Positions 44,529-52,375 of a stretch of DNA of 52,375 bases are shown piece by piece; the first letter of the stretch is position 1, and each line of letters starts with the position of its first letter. Made by a program: the position numbers and the translations under genes. The notes under the pieces are model-generated. The model made no database searches. It was not told the DNA's origin and was given only the letters and a program-made list of their open reading frames with translations. Source of the stretch: Candidatus Poseidonia sp. Its GTDB lineage: Archaea > Thermoplasmatota > Poseidoniia > Poseidoniales > Poseidoniaceae. The stretch covers positions 1-52,375 of the forward strand of contig JAURDW010000005.1 of the NCBI GenBank assembly GCA_030827745.1, given 5' to 3'.

Positions 44529-44611
44529 CGCCGAGAGAGGGATTTGAACCCCCGCGTCCAAGGGACAGTGGATTTCGAATCCACCGCAATACCGGGCTAT
44601 GCGACCTCGGC
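44529..44611 (-). tRNA. tRNA-Ser (anticodon CGA)
   Basis: Read on the minus strand. The acceptor arm GCCGAGG pairs with TCTCGGC, the D-arm carries a GG in its loop, and the anticodon stem GTGGA/TCCAC closes the loop TTCGAAA (anticodon CGA). A long variable arm (TGTCC-CTT-GGACG) identifies a class II tRNA, and the T-loop is TTCAAAT. The discriminator base is G, as for serine. CCA is not encoded. It starts 56 bases before the ThiS-like gene, which faces the other way. Confidence 0.95.
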
Positions 44612-44638
44612 TCTGTCAAAGGGCTTTGGCGCGACGGT

Positions 44639-44644
44639 CATAAG
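44639..44644. promoter_or_regulatory. Shared TATA-like element of tRNA-Ser and the ThiS-like gene
   Basis: CATAAG on the plus strand is 26 bases before the ATG at 44667. Read on the minus strand as CTTATG it is about 30 bases before the tRNA 5' end at 44611. One A/T box could thus serve both divergent genes. Confidence 0.4.
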
Positions 44645-44666
44645 CATGATGATTCGAGGCTGTGCC

Positions 44667-44867
44667 ATGGACGTGCACTTTCACGGGCGTGAGGGAGAAA
44701 AAGTGGTGTCGGTCGAGCCTGGGACCAGTGTACGAGAGGCGCTCCAACTCACAGAATGGTTGCCGTCGATGGTCATCGTGAGCTACGAAGGGACGGTGCT
44801 CCCTCATTCAACGCCGCTGGCGTCTCCCGTGAGTTTGCTTGTCACGACCATTTCGTCAGGCGGTTGA
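44667..44867 (+). CDS. ThiS/MoaD-like ubiquitin-fold small protein ending in Gly-Gly
   Basis: A 66-residue protein of the beta-grasp type: MDVHFHGREGEKVVSVEPGT, SVREALQLTEWLPSMVIVSYEGTVLP, and the end SLLVTTISSGG. The C-terminal Gly-Gly is what ThiS, MoaD and archaeal SAMP modifiers need for adenylation and thiocarboxylate or isopeptide formation. It could supply sulfur for thiamine, molybdopterin or tRNA thiolation, or act as a protein modifier. ATG 44646 would add seven residues, but a TATA-like box 26 bases before 44667 favours the latter. It overlaps the convergent nuclease gene by 12 bases. No activating E1 enzyme is in the window. Confidence 0.8.
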   Translation: MDVHFHGREGEKVVSVEPGTSVREALQLTEWLPSMVIVSYEGTVLPHSTPLASPVSLLVTTISSGG

Positions 44868-46760
44868 CCCGTTCACACGCTCCATGATGTGCAGCGTCGA
44901 TTGGCGTGTGTAATCCCCTCGAACATCGCTGGCCCATGCGTCCAACCCCAAGTTGGCCAGCGCAACCGTGTCCCCTTCTTGAACGAGGTCGTATTGATGA
45001 TTCCAATCGTCAGCCCAACCCTCAACCTTTGTCGCACCAGTAGCGTCCATGATCATCATGCCTTTGCGTGACCAGCGTTTTCCGGTTTTCCCGATTCCGC
45101 TTTTTTCATACGTATACACCACCATGCCAGCGATGTTGTGTTTTGCTTGCTTATCGAAGAGACTGCTCGATTCCTCGCTCGGGTCAGTGTCATGTTCAAC
45201 CCGAGCCATCGGGTCAATTTTGAGAACGATCTCCCCTTTCCAGTTCACGGAAAAGACGGCATTGCGTACCAAAAGAGGAACACCTCGCTCAAGTTCAACC
45301 TCTACCGTGGACTGACCTTCACTGTCCTCGGTCGCCACAATTTGGATTTGCGCATCGTAGGTGTCTTGTTTGATGTGAACGATGGCGGGGCGCTGACCGT
45401 GCCGTCCACGCACCGAAAACACCTCGCCGCGCACCGTCACCCTTGGGTCTAACGAGCCAATGGGTTCGAGCGGCGTCAAGCTGCTGGCACCGGGCAATTG
45501 GTAGGATGAGGGGATGCTTGGTTGCTCCGGCCCTGAACCACCGGGACAAACTGCCCGCCAATCGCACCGCTCACATCGGACTTCATCCGGTGCCGTTGCA
45601 GGCACGCCCCCAGCAGAAAAACCTCGAACGGGGCGTGGGCTTGGGGGGCAATCTTCCAAGGATGGCGTTTGTTGACGGAGCCGCTTCCAAAGGCCTTCCA
45701 ACTCGCCTTCAATCAATTCAAGTTCCTCGTTTGAAGGAACGGGGACGGACTTAATGCTGGGGTGCTTGAGGTACCAAATTTCCAATCCAGCGACCGATTC
45801 TTTTCGTTCATGCGTCACGTACCACAGCATGGCGTAGTCCCGCATTTGCTCGACATAATCCCCAGAACGGTCGTTGGCTCCTAAACTTGCCTTGATGTCA
45901 ACGATTCGCGCGGTGCCGTCCCAACGGTAAACCAAGTCGTACTCTCCTTGGAACCAATGCTCGGGATGGATGGCGTTCATCGTGAAGCCTGGAGCGTCGG
46001 GGTCAACGAACCAAGGACGGGCAACTTCCCATGCTTCAGCCCATGTTATGCCGGCATCCGTAGCCAGCGGGTGGTTTTCTGCAAAGGAGGGAAAAGGGTA
46101 GCCATCAGGAGCCGGGTGGAGAGGTCGGTCGCCGCATCTCCATGCACTCAGGAGGGGGCCACCACCCTTTTCGAAGCAGCGTTCAACTTCATCGAGGTGA
46201 AAATGGACACCGTTCACGACCATTTCCAAACACATCGCTTCGTCGACTTCGGCCCAATCTCCTGCCCTTCGCTCGTCCTTCTCCCACGCTTCTTTCATAC
46301 GTTCAAGCGCAGGAGGAAGGTGCATAGCGCATCGAGCACGCGCCCATTCGCTCAGTTCGGCTCTGCTTGAAGGGCGTTCATGTGGAAACAAGGGCATGAG
46401 GTTCCGTGCTGGCCAAGCAGGGTGTGTTTCTTCCTCGGGTTGACCGTCCTCGAGAAAAGGACTTGGTCCCAAAGCGTTGGAAGGCGCACTGGCAGACACC
46501 AAACTGGGGGAGTCTCGCAACACTCGGCACAGCGCCTCTTCAACCGCTCGTCCGATGAAGAGCACCGGGATTTGCGGCATCTTGAACCGGTACACCTTCT
46601 CAAAAAACCACAGCCTCGGGCAAGCCAAATACGTGTTTGCTTGGCTTGCAGAGAGACGGTTGTAAGGACCGACCACATCATGTTGAGCATCTGCGCGGTG
46701 GACGGGCATGCACGTGGACTTTCTCCACCCCTTTTGAAGCCTCAGTGAAACCCCCTTCAT
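44856..46760 (-). CDS. Cas4/RecB-like PD-(D/E)XK nuclease fused to OB-like domains (copy B)
   Basis: A 634-residue protein. An LSASQANTYLACPRLWFFEKV helix carries the first Fe-S Cys (47). The nuclease active site is intact (Asp275 in GEYDLVYRWDG and Asp288-Ile-Lys290 in RIVDIKAS), followed by a QMRDYAMLWYV helix. The remaining Fe-S cysteines are in CERCDWRAVCP (396, 399, 405). The C-terminal 200 residues form two OB-like modules, RVTVRGEVFSVRGRHG and NIAGMVVYTYEKSGIG...GMMIMDATGATKVEGWADD. Its ATG overlaps the stop of the adjacent paralogue (ATGA). No CRISPR array or cas1 is nearby, so a DNA repair or end-processing role is more likely than CRISPR adaptation. Confidence 0.8.
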   Translation of the reverse strand: MKGVSLRLQKGWRKSTCMPVHRADAQHDVVGPYNRLSASQANTYLACPRLWFFEKVYRFKMPQIPVLFIGRAVEEALCRVLRDSPSLVSASAPSNALGPSPFLEDGQPEEETHPAWPARNLMPLFPHERPSSRAELSEWARARCAMHLPPALERMKEAWEKDERRAGDWAEVDEAMCLEMVVNGVHFHLDEVERCFEKGGGPLLSAWRCGDRPLHPAPDGYPFPSFAENHPLATDAGITWAEAWEVARPWFVDPDAPGFTMNAIHPEHWFQGEYDLVYRWDGTARIVDIKASLGANDRSGDYVEQMRDYAMLWYVTHERKESVAGLEIWYLKHPSIKSVPVPSNEELELIEGELEGLWKRLRQQTPSLEDCPPSPRPVRGFSAGGVPATAPDEVRCERCDWRAVCPGGSGPEQPSIPSSYQLPGASSLTPLEPIGSLDPRVTVRGEVFSVRGRHGQRPAIVHIKQDTYDAQIQIVATEDSEGQSTVEVELERGVPLLVRNAVFSVNWKGEIVLKIDPMARVEHDTDPSEESSSLFDKQAKHNIAGMVVYTYEKSGIGKTGKRWSRKGMMIMDATGATKVEGWADDWNHQYDLVQEGDTVALANLGLDAWASDVRGDYTRQSTLHIMERVNGSTA

Positions 46761-48466
46761 GCGGAACGAGGAGTTTCTATTCGCGTTTTCCTGTTGTCGA
46801 TTCGAAGTTGCAAAATGCCTCCCCGCCAACCGAGTTCGACCCCCGTCATCGCAACGGCATCTCCGGGTTGAAGGGCGAGGAGCCGCTGAGAGATGCTTTG
46901 CCCAAAAGCAACCACCTCAGCGATATGTGAGCCATCCCAAAGAATCAAAGAAAGCATAGACCATGGCTTTCCATCAATTCGGACGCCCGAACGCTGACCG
47001 ATAGAGAGGACACGCCCCGCAACATTGGCCCGCGTTCTCAAGAGGCCAAGGCGGGTAAAAGGGCCAGGTTCCTCTACCATATCACCTTCGGAGAAAGCCA
47101 TTGAGCGCTGGTCGAGGTAGAGACGTGCTTGGTCCCTCCATACGCCCGGAAGCGCATTGGAAAGCACGACATCCTGGTCGACAAAATTGTGGAGGCCCTG
47201 AAACGCACCGGGTTCGCTCTCCTCAACGGTGATGTGCTGATCGCCGACCACGAGCAACGCCCCCAAGACAGGTTCACCAAAGTGATTTGACATCGGGCCC
47301 CATGCTCCCGTCAGCCGGCCCCTCACCGAGACCCTTCCCTGGATTGATACGAGATTTTGGTAGGGTGAAGAAAGACTTCCTTGAGTTGCTGAGGCAATCC
47401 ATTTCGAAAAATCGGGACCCACCCATGTTCCCGATTCGCTTTGTGAAACCGCACACCACCCGCATCCGGCTTGTTCCCCCGTGCAGGCTTCAAGTTCCGT
47501 TCCGGGGAAGGCGAGCACACCTTCTGCAGCGTTCTGCATGGCTTCGTGAGTGGCTCGGAACGACGTCGTGAGACCCGACATTTCGTCCGTTGTGGGCGGA
47601 GAGTAGATCACTCGTTTGGAATCCGCCAAATACCACCCCTCCATTCCTTGGGCAATCTCCCCACCGTGGGTTTGGTGCCAGAGCCATGCGTAAAATCGGA
47701 GTTGATGTTCCAACGACGAGGCGAAAGGAGACGAGGAACGACCCGATTTGATGTCCACGATTCTGGTTTGACCGTCCCACCTCAACACCAGGTCCAACTC
47801 ACCAGACGCCCATCCATCGGGATGGTAGAGACGTTGGGGCTGGTGCACCCTCGGGTCCTTGAACCAAGGACGTGCGCATTCCCATGCCTCGTTCCAACGG
47901 CACCGCTCGTCTTGTGCTTGCCAGGCCGGAGATGAATCGGCGGACCAGCGTCGCAGGGCTGCATCGGGGAGTTTCTCTGGAAGGGGAAAGACCGGTGCTC
48001 TGCCCCACGATGGGGACGGAACGGAAAAGGGTGATTTCCCTGAGCGGTGAGTTTCAAGAAAAGGGCCGCCGTTTTGTTCAAAACACGCCTTGACTTCTTC
48101 GAGGAATAGGTCGAGCCCCCCGTTGATTCGCTCCACAAGCGAGGCCACTGTCACGTCGTCCCACGAGGCCTTCTCGGCCTTCCACAACGAAGCACCCCAC
48201 GCTTTGCGACCATCTTCCCAAGCTTTTGTAGCGAGTTCATCAACCAAGGGTTGAGCCCATTGCCGCAGACCCTCGGGGCCAACGACCTCTGGCGGAGGGT
48301 GATGCATCATGAGGGCGCAAACAGCCTCTTCGAGCACCACACCAAGAATCTGGGAAGGGCGTTTTGGGCCGGACAAACCGGCTTGGTACGTCAAAAGCCA
48401 TTGCCTTGGACACCGGAGGTAGGTGGTGAGGGCACTTGCCGAGAGCCGTCCGCGGGAACGACCCAT
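46757..48466 (-). CDS. Cas4/RecB-like PD-(D/E)XK nuclease fused to OB-like domains (copy A)
   Basis: A 569-residue paralogue of the downstream gene. It has the same layout: LSASALTTYLRCPRQWLLTY with Cys19, then Asp225 in GELDLVLRWDG and Asp238-Ile-Lys240 in RIVDIKSG, the helix EHQLRFYAWLWH, and a Cys cluster (ACTGEQAGCGWC). Two OB-like modules follow (VSIQGRVSVRGRLTG and ANVAGRVLSIGQRSG...AVAMTGVELGWRGG). ATG 48466 fits the start of the paralogue's conserved part. The two genes are translationally coupled, which suggests a heteromeric nuclease. The Fe-S spacing (C-x6-C-x2-C) differs from copy B (C-x2-C-x5-C). Confidence 0.8.
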   Translation of the reverse strand: MGRSRGRLSASALTTYLRCPRQWLLTYQAGLSGPKRPSQILGVVLEEAVCALMMHHPPPEVVGPEGLRQWAQPLVDELATKAWEDGRKAWGASLWKAEKASWDDVTVASLVERINGGLDLFLEEVKACFEQNGGPFLETHRSGKSPFSVPSPSWGRAPVFPLPEKLPDAALRRWSADSSPAWQAQDERCRWNEAWECARPWFKDPRVHQPQRLYHPDGWASGELDLVLRWDGQTRIVDIKSGRSSSPFASSLEHQLRFYAWLWHQTHGGEIAQGMEGWYLADSKRVIYSPPTTDEMSGLTTSFRATHEAMQNAAEGVLAFPGTELEACTGEQAGCGWCAVSQSESGTWVGPDFSKWIASATQGSLSSPYQNLVSIQGRVSVRGRLTGAWGPMSNHFGEPVLGALLVVGDQHITVEESEPGAFQGLHNFVDQDVVLSNALPGVWRDQARLYLDQRSMAFSEGDMVEEPGPFTRLGLLRTRANVAGRVLSIGQRSGVRIDGKPWSMLSLILWDGSHIAEVVAFGQSISQRLLALQPGDAVAMTGVELGWRGGILQLRIDNRKTRIETPRSA

Positions 48467-48532
48467 GGGCCCTCCACGAGGAGGCAAGCCTACGGGCAAA
48501 GCATCACCCCAGAGGGTTGTCCAACCCCATTT

Positions 48533-50311
48533 TCACGCATCGTAGGAATAGTAGTCACCACTGTTTCGTTGCTCCCTGTCTTTCCGGCTTTCGTTCTTGT
48601 TGATGCGTGGGCGCCGCGAATCGTGGTCCCTTCGGAACGTCACGTTCACCCCAGAGAGGAACCGGTTCATTCCCTCGCGAAGTTTGAACGGTCCTGTCGC
48701 CTTGCCCTTTACACCGCCTTCGCCTTCAAAAACGAGGAGCGAGTCGGACACAATGTCGATGAAGTAGACGTCGTGGTCAATGACGAAGGCTGACTTTTCG
48801 TTGGCTTCCATGGTTCGACGGATGGCCTTCGCAGTCTCCATACGAGCGTTGGCATCAAGGTGGGCCGATGGTTCGTCAAGCAGGTAAAGGTCAGCGTCGC
48901 GCCCGAGGCAGAGGGCGATGGAGACCGCTTGCCGTTCGCCTCCAGACAATTTCTTGACCCGTTTGGGGAGCAATTGGTCAATCCCGAGGGCTTTGATGAC
49001 GTTCACATTGAACTCACCGCTTCGCCAGCGAGGTCCGAGTTCGCTGTCAAGCCACAACTGAACCGACCCGTCAATGTCTACATCGATGTGTTGGGGTTTG
49101 TACGAAATCGTGGCATCCGCTGTGACCCAACCTTCGTCATATTCGTGCTCGCCTGCGAGGATTTTGATCATGGTGGATTTCCCCGTCCCGTTAGCACCGA
49201 CCACGCCGACCACCTCTGAGCGGTGCACAGCACCTTCGCCGGAGGTGAGTTGGAAATCGCCGAGTTTCTTTGAGAGGTCGGCCCAACTGACCACCGGAGA
49301 GCCAAGTTCTGCAACACGGTCTTGATGGCGTTGGAATTTGATGGGCTTGTCCCGAATGCGAACGTTTTCTTCTGGCAGGAAACCATCCAGGTAGCTGTTG
49401 ATGGCTTGCCGAGTTGACCGAGCGGGAGTGAAGATACCGAAGGCTCCCTTTTTCCCGTACACGATGTGGACGAGGTCGGCGAGCACATCCAACACGGCCA
49501 AGTCGTGTTCAATCACGATGACTCGCTTTGTCTCTGAAAGTTTCTGGATGATGCGAACGATGCGCATGCGTTCGTGAATATCGAGGTAGGACGAAGGTTC
49601 GTCAAAGAAGTACACATCAACGTCCCGAAGAATGGTCGCACAGATCGCCATGCGCTGCAACTCACCTCCGGACAACTGGTGAACTTCCCGGTCAAGAAGG
49701 TGGTCGATGCCCAGCGCAGCGGTCATCTCGTCGAACATCTTTCGTTCATCAACGCGTGTCAACAATTGACGAACGCTGCCTTTCACCCGTTTTGGTAAGC
49801 GGTCAACGTTTTGTGGTTTCACGGCGACGCTGATGGCGCCTTCCTGAACAGCGATGAAGAAGTCTCGAAGTTCCCCTTTGGGAACCGAAGCGATGATGTC
49901 TTCCCAAACGGGTTCTTGATTCAACCAATCTCCAAGATTTGGAATGAGCCTGCCCGAGAGGGCACTGATGGCGGTTGATTTCCCCATCCCGTTGGGGCCG
50001 AGGATGCCCACCACGCTTTCTTTTGAGGGGGTTGGGAGGCGGAACAAACGAAAGCCGTTCATGGAAAAACGGTGAACCATGTCGGTTTCCAACTCGCTTG
50101 GTAAATTTTCAATGATCAAAGCATCGTGAGGGCATTTGTTGATGCAGATGCCACATCCAATGCACAGACTTTCAGAGATGTGAGGTTTCCCCGTGTTCTC
50201 GTCCATGATGATGCATTCCTGCCCGTTGCGAACAGGTGGGCAGAAATCGTGACACTCGTCGTTGCACTTCTTCGGTTGACAATTGTCTTCCTTCAGAACC
50301 GCCACGCGCAT
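48533..50311 (-). CDS. abce1: Ribosome recycling ATPase ABCE1 (Rli1)
   Basis: Splits post-termination ribosomes in archaea and eukaryotes. The 592-residue protein has the N-terminal double 4Fe-4S domain (CQPKKCNDECHDFCPPVRNG...C and CIGCGICINKCPHDAL). Two ABC ATPase cassettes follow, with Walker A GPNGMGKSTAI and GANGTGKSTMI, signatures LSGGELQR and LSGGERQA, and Walker B YFFDEPSSYLD and YLLDEPSAHLD. The RTMEANEKSAFVIDHD segment is also characteristic. The C-terminal tail is Arg/Lys/Asp-rich. A TATA-like AAAATAGC (minus strand, near 50344) lies about 33 bases ahead of the ATG. Confidence 0.97.
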   Translation of the reverse strand: MRVAVLKEDNCQPKKCNDECHDFCPPVRNGQECIIMDENTGKPHISESLCIGCGICINKCPHDALIIENLPSELETDMVHRFSMNGFRLFRLPTPSKESVVGILGPNGMGKSTAISALSGRLIPNLGDWLNQEPVWEDIIASVPKGELRDFFIAVQEGAISVAVKPQNVDRLPKRVKGSVRQLLTRVDERKMFDEMTAALGIDHLLDREVHQLSGGELQRMAICATILRDVDVYFFDEPSSYLDIHERMRIVRIIQKLSETKRVIVIEHDLAVLDVLADLVHIVYGKKGAFGIFTPARSTRQAINSYLDGFLPEENVRIRDKPIKFQRHQDRVAELGSPVVSWADLSKKLGDFQLTSGEGAVHRSEVVGVVGANGTGKSTMIKILAGEHEYDEGWVTADATISYKPQHIDVDIDGSVQLWLDSELGPRWRSGEFNVNVIKALGIDQLLPKRVKKLSGGERQAVSIALCLGRDADLYLLDEPSAHLDANARMETAKAIRRTMEANEKSAFVIDHDVYFIDIVSDSLLVFEGEGGVKGKATGPFKLREGMNRFLSGVNVTFRRDHDSRRPRINKNESRKDREQRNSGDYYSYDA

Positions 50312-50404
50312 GGTATCACCGAACCGTCCTTTCGCCTGTGCTATTTTGTTTCACCTGCGCAACGGCAGGTCAAAACCACCGATGCACCCGGTTAGAGGCT
50401 GCCA

Positions 50405-50944
50405 TCAAATGAGTCCCTTGAGGTGCTCGTGGCCGCTGATGAGGCGGATGGTGCACGGGGTGGGGAACTTCATGCTGGCCTTGCGAAGTGCATCTCGGGC
50501 CGTGAGGTAGTGTTGCGGGTGAACCTGGATTGAGAGCACGCGCTGGCCCCGCTTGACACGGGCAGCCGTCCCGACGTTTTTGCCGAAGGCACATCGCATG
50601 CCTTGGGAGACACGGTCTGCACCCGCACCGGTTGCTTGCTTGTTTTCACGAAGCACGTGGTGAGGGAAGGTGTGGACCCGCAAGGCGTAGCCTTGAGCAC
50701 CGGCTTGCTTTCGGATGGTGGAGTTGGAGACCACACGAGCCGCTTCGAGGGCCGTGTGTCGGATTTGGACATCGTTGTCAGCCCGCAATTCAATGCAAAC
50801 AGGAAATTGACCCGTTTCCGCAGCACGTCGGTTCCCGACGTGGAACTGGTGGATACGGTTGTTGGGCACACCACCGATGTACTTACGACGGGTGTAGGCG
50901 GGCCCTTTCAAACGACGGTACATCACTGCTGGTTTTCGTGCCAT
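50405..50944 (-). CDS. rpl10e: Ribosomal protein L10e (uL16)
   Basis: A 179-residue large-subunit protein near the peptidyl transferase centre. It begins MARKPAVMYRRLKGPAYTRRKYIGGVPNNRIHQFH and continues with HTALEAARVVSNSTIRKQAG, YALRVHTFPHHVLRENKQATGAGADRVSQGMRCAFGK and VLSIQVHPQHYLTARDALRKASMKFPTP. A GGAGG ribosome-binding site precedes the ATG by about ten bases, and a TGATAAAG box lies 42 bases upstream. The open frame extends to 51580, but that part overlaps the divergent propeller gene and is not coding. Confidence 0.97.
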   Translation of the reverse strand: MARKPAVMYRRLKGPAYTRRKYIGGVPNNRIHQFHVGNRRAAETGQFPVCIELRADNDVQIRHTALEAARVVSNSTIRKQAGAQGYALRVHTFPHHVLRENKQATGAGADRVSQGMRCAFGKNVGTAARVKRGQRVLSIQVHPQHYLTARDALRKASMKFPTPCTIRLISGHEHLKGLI

Positions 50945-50980
50945 AGATATCCCTCCAAGCATGCTTGCGACCGATGCGCC

Positions 50981-50990
50981 CTTTATCATA
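50981..50990 (-). promoter_or_regulatory. TATA-like box of the L10e gene
   Basis: TATGATAAAG on the minus strand is centred about 42 bases before the ATG at 50944, giving an expected leader of about 15 bases that contains the GGAGG ribosome-binding site. Confidence 0.45.
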
Positions 50991-51079
50991 TCTCCGCTAA
51001 GCGAATTCCGAGCCACTCGCACCCTGTTCTGCAACATTTCGGGCAAAGTCTTCATGATGGCTTGCCTCCAGCAAGTTCC

Positions 51080-52282
51080 ATGGCTGACGGATGGCGGCGC
51101 CTTCTCGAGGAGGAATCCGAGCATCAATGGCTGTCCATGGCTGCCTTTCTTGTGTTTGTTCTCCTCGGAGCGTTCGCCATTGGGGCCACCGAACATTTTG
51201 TCGGTGCAGGCCTCGTTGATGAGGGGGCTGCCCATGCCGGCGGTCTGGTTGTGGACATTGCCTATCACGACGATGGTGCATACACGGCTCTGGTGTACTC
51301 CCCAGAGGCCGGATATCACCTTTTCACCGAAGACAGAGTGACGGGGGAGGTCATCTCCGTCTACAGTCCGCAAACAGATGACCGAGGAGCGGATGTCCGC
51401 TTTTTGAAGACCATGCCAAACGACGAAGTCCTCTTTTCGGTCAAGAACAATCAGGTTGTCGGCATTCTGGGAAACACCATGGTGACGTATGAATATCCAA
51501 CGACCAACGGTAACTTCGGTGTGCTGGACGTTGCTGAACATGAAAGCACCGGAGGGACGCAACGGCTCCTCCTTACCCAAGAAGGGGCCAACACGTCAGT
51601 CCGTGGTGTGGTCGGCATGAACCCCACGCACGCCATGTCAACATCATTGGGCGTTCAGTGGCACGCTGTCGAGGCCTACAGCGAAGGACTCTGGATGGCT
51701 CTTGGAAGCCACCACAGCACCGCAGGAGCCGACGGATCGAGCCCTGCAACGCCCCAGGCACGCCCGGTTTTAGGATGGATTGCGTGGGACGGAACGAACA
51801 CCACCCCCGTTGTGCAAAAGGTCCAAACCTATGACGGAGGCGTTTTCCACAGCCTTGCACCTTCCAACGGGGCCATCATCATCGGCGGGACAACCCAGAG
51901 TTTGGCGGTTCATTCTGCAGAGCGAGTGGAGGTCTTGGACGCCCCATCGTCCCACGTTGTCAGGGACAGCGATGGAACCGTTTGGTTTATTGGAGCGTTG
52001 GGGGACTCGACCGTACACAGCTATGACGGCGTGCTTTCAACCCACGTCCTCGGCCGACCTGTCCCGGTTGATCAAAGCGCGGTTGGCTCTTCTGGAGATT
52101 TCGTTTACGTCCACGGCGTCGATGAAGAAGGAGAACCGATTCAATGGGGCATTGATATCCAGGCAAACGGCTCTATAGAAAGTGGCCGTGGATTCCTGAA
52201 CCTCCTGTACCTCCTTGTTGGAGCGGTGGTTTTGGGAACCATGCTTCGCTATGCTTGGGTTGAACTTCGTCGGCCTACCTAA
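51080..52282 (+). CDS. Membrane-anchored beta-propeller-like protein
   Basis: A 400-residue protein. A short charged N-terminus (MADGWRRLLEEESEHQWLS) leads to a transmembrane helix (AAFLVFVLLGAFAIGA). An extracellular region with propeller-like strand repeats follows (e.g. VVDIAYHDDGAYTALVYSPE, QRLLLTQEGANTSVRGVVG, GAIIIGGTTQSLAVHSAE, VVRDSDGTVWFIGALGDSTVHSYDG). A second transmembrane helix (LLYLLVGAVVLGTMLRYAWV) is near the C-terminus, so both ends are in the cytoplasm. The design resembles the secreted propeller at 30796-31974, though that one has a cleavable signal. The start ATG 51080 was picked because the upstream open frame overlaps the L10e gene. Function unknown. Confidence 0.68.
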   Translation: MADGWRRLLEEESEHQWLSMAAFLVFVLLGAFAIGATEHFVGAGLVDEGAAHAGGLVVDIAYHDDGAYTALVYSPEAGYHLFTEDRVTGEVISVYSPQTDDRGADVRFLKTMPNDEVLFSVKNNQVVGILGNTMVTYEYPTTNGNFGVLDVAEHESTGGTQRLLLTQEGANTSVRGVVGMNPTHAMSTSLGVQWHAVEAYSEGLWMALGSHHSTAGADGSSPATPQARPVLGWIAWDGTNTTPVVQKVQTYDGGVFHSLAPSNGAIIIGGTTQSLAVHSAERVEVLDAPSSHVVRDSDGTVWFIGALGDSTVHSYDGVLSTHVLGRPVPVDQSAVGSSGDFVYVHGVDEEGEPIQWGIDIQANGSIESGRGFLNLLYLLVGAVVLGTMLRYAWVELRRPT

Positions 52283-52337
52283 ATCCCAACCCAAAGCGAA
52301 ACCAAACAAGCCCTGAGGGCAAGTTTTGCGAGAACCT

Positions 52338-52375
52338 TCATGTGCCCTCGTCAACTTCCTCAAACTCCAGCGTAA
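52338..52375 (-). CDS. C-terminal end of a minus-strand gene (partial)
   Basis: Reading leftward from the right edge, 12 codons (ending TLEFEEVDEGT) run to a TGA at 52338-52340. The acidic tail and the convergent arrangement with the propeller gene suggest the end of a real gene lying outside the window. Too short to identify. Confidence 0.35.
   Translation of the reverse strand, partial: TLEFEEVDEGT

Noticed and set aside
44856-48466. CRISPR-Cas locus suggested by Cas4-like proteins
   Set aside because: No repeat-spacer array and no cas1, cas2 or interference genes are seen in the window. Cas4-like folds are common outside CRISPR.
50945-51580. Upstream extension of the L10e frame
   Set aside because: It overlaps the divergent propeller gene. 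The L10e family starts at the ATG at 50944, which has a ribosome-binding site.

Overview
The window is a gene-dense stretch (no gap over about 170 bases) of an archaeal chromosome. Archaeal/eukaryotic-type markers are scattered through it: ribosomal proteins L37e, L44e, S27e and L10e, aIF2-alpha, Nop10, a PAC2-family protein, the recycling factor ABCE1, an archaeal-type TyrRS, a PriS-like primase and an MCM-like protein. Moderate GC, a DUF5611-type protein (a family I associate with Thermoplasmatota) and an aerobic, amino-acid-degrading gene set suggest a planktonic Thermoplasmatota/Marine Group II-like (Poseidoniales) heterotroph. That placement is inference. Several genes have an A/T-rich TATA-like box 24-30 bases before the start codon, which suggests leaderless transcription.

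Layout. 1-8600: a partial membrane protein, MsrA, a proline-catabolic P5C dehydrogenase (ALDH4A1 type), membrane proteins (including a PrsW-type protease and a DUF92 phytyl-phosphate-kinase-like protein) and a degenerate RecB/Cas4-like protein. 8564-14670: triosephosphate isomerase and a sugar nucleotidyltransferase facing away from a sucC-sucD-primase operon, then a membrane/zinc-finger protein. 14665-21506: a large DEAH helicase paired with a zinc-ribbon protein that carries Gly/Pro/Lys repeats, then two tandem squalene/phytoene synthases.

21587-28938 is the most distinctive region, a sulfur cassette read on the minus strand: ArsR regulator, TusA, DsrE-like protein, rhodanese-persulfide dioxygenase-like fusion, 4Fe-4S/NrfD fusion and a large molybdopterin oxidoreductase without a Tat signal, with a TauE/SafE exporter just upstream. 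A coherent reading is cytoplasmic sulfane-sulfur handling: TusA/DsrE relay persulfide, the dioxygenase makes sulfite, the molybdoenzyme oxidises sulfite (or reduces a sulfur compound) in exchange with the quinone pool, and TauE exports the product. The direction of the reaction cannot be decided from sequence.

29059-36424: glutaryl-CoA dehydrogenase with a VOC protein, a secreted beta-propeller, DUF5611-tyrS, an MCM N-domain protein lacking its ATPase, and electron-transfer flavoprotein etfBA, the likely acceptor for the acyl-CoA dehydrogenase. 36427-44867: a metallo-hydrolase, a cytosolic propeller/PKD protein, rpl37e-purF, two membrane proteins, the conserved L44e-S27e-aIF2a-Nop10 block followed by PAC2, a tRNA-Ser(CGA) and a ThiS/SAMP-like small protein ending in Gly-Gly. 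44856-52375: two tandem Cas4/RecB-like nucleases each fused to OB-like modules, ABCE1, L10e, another membrane-anchored propeller protein and the likely tail of a further minus-strand gene.
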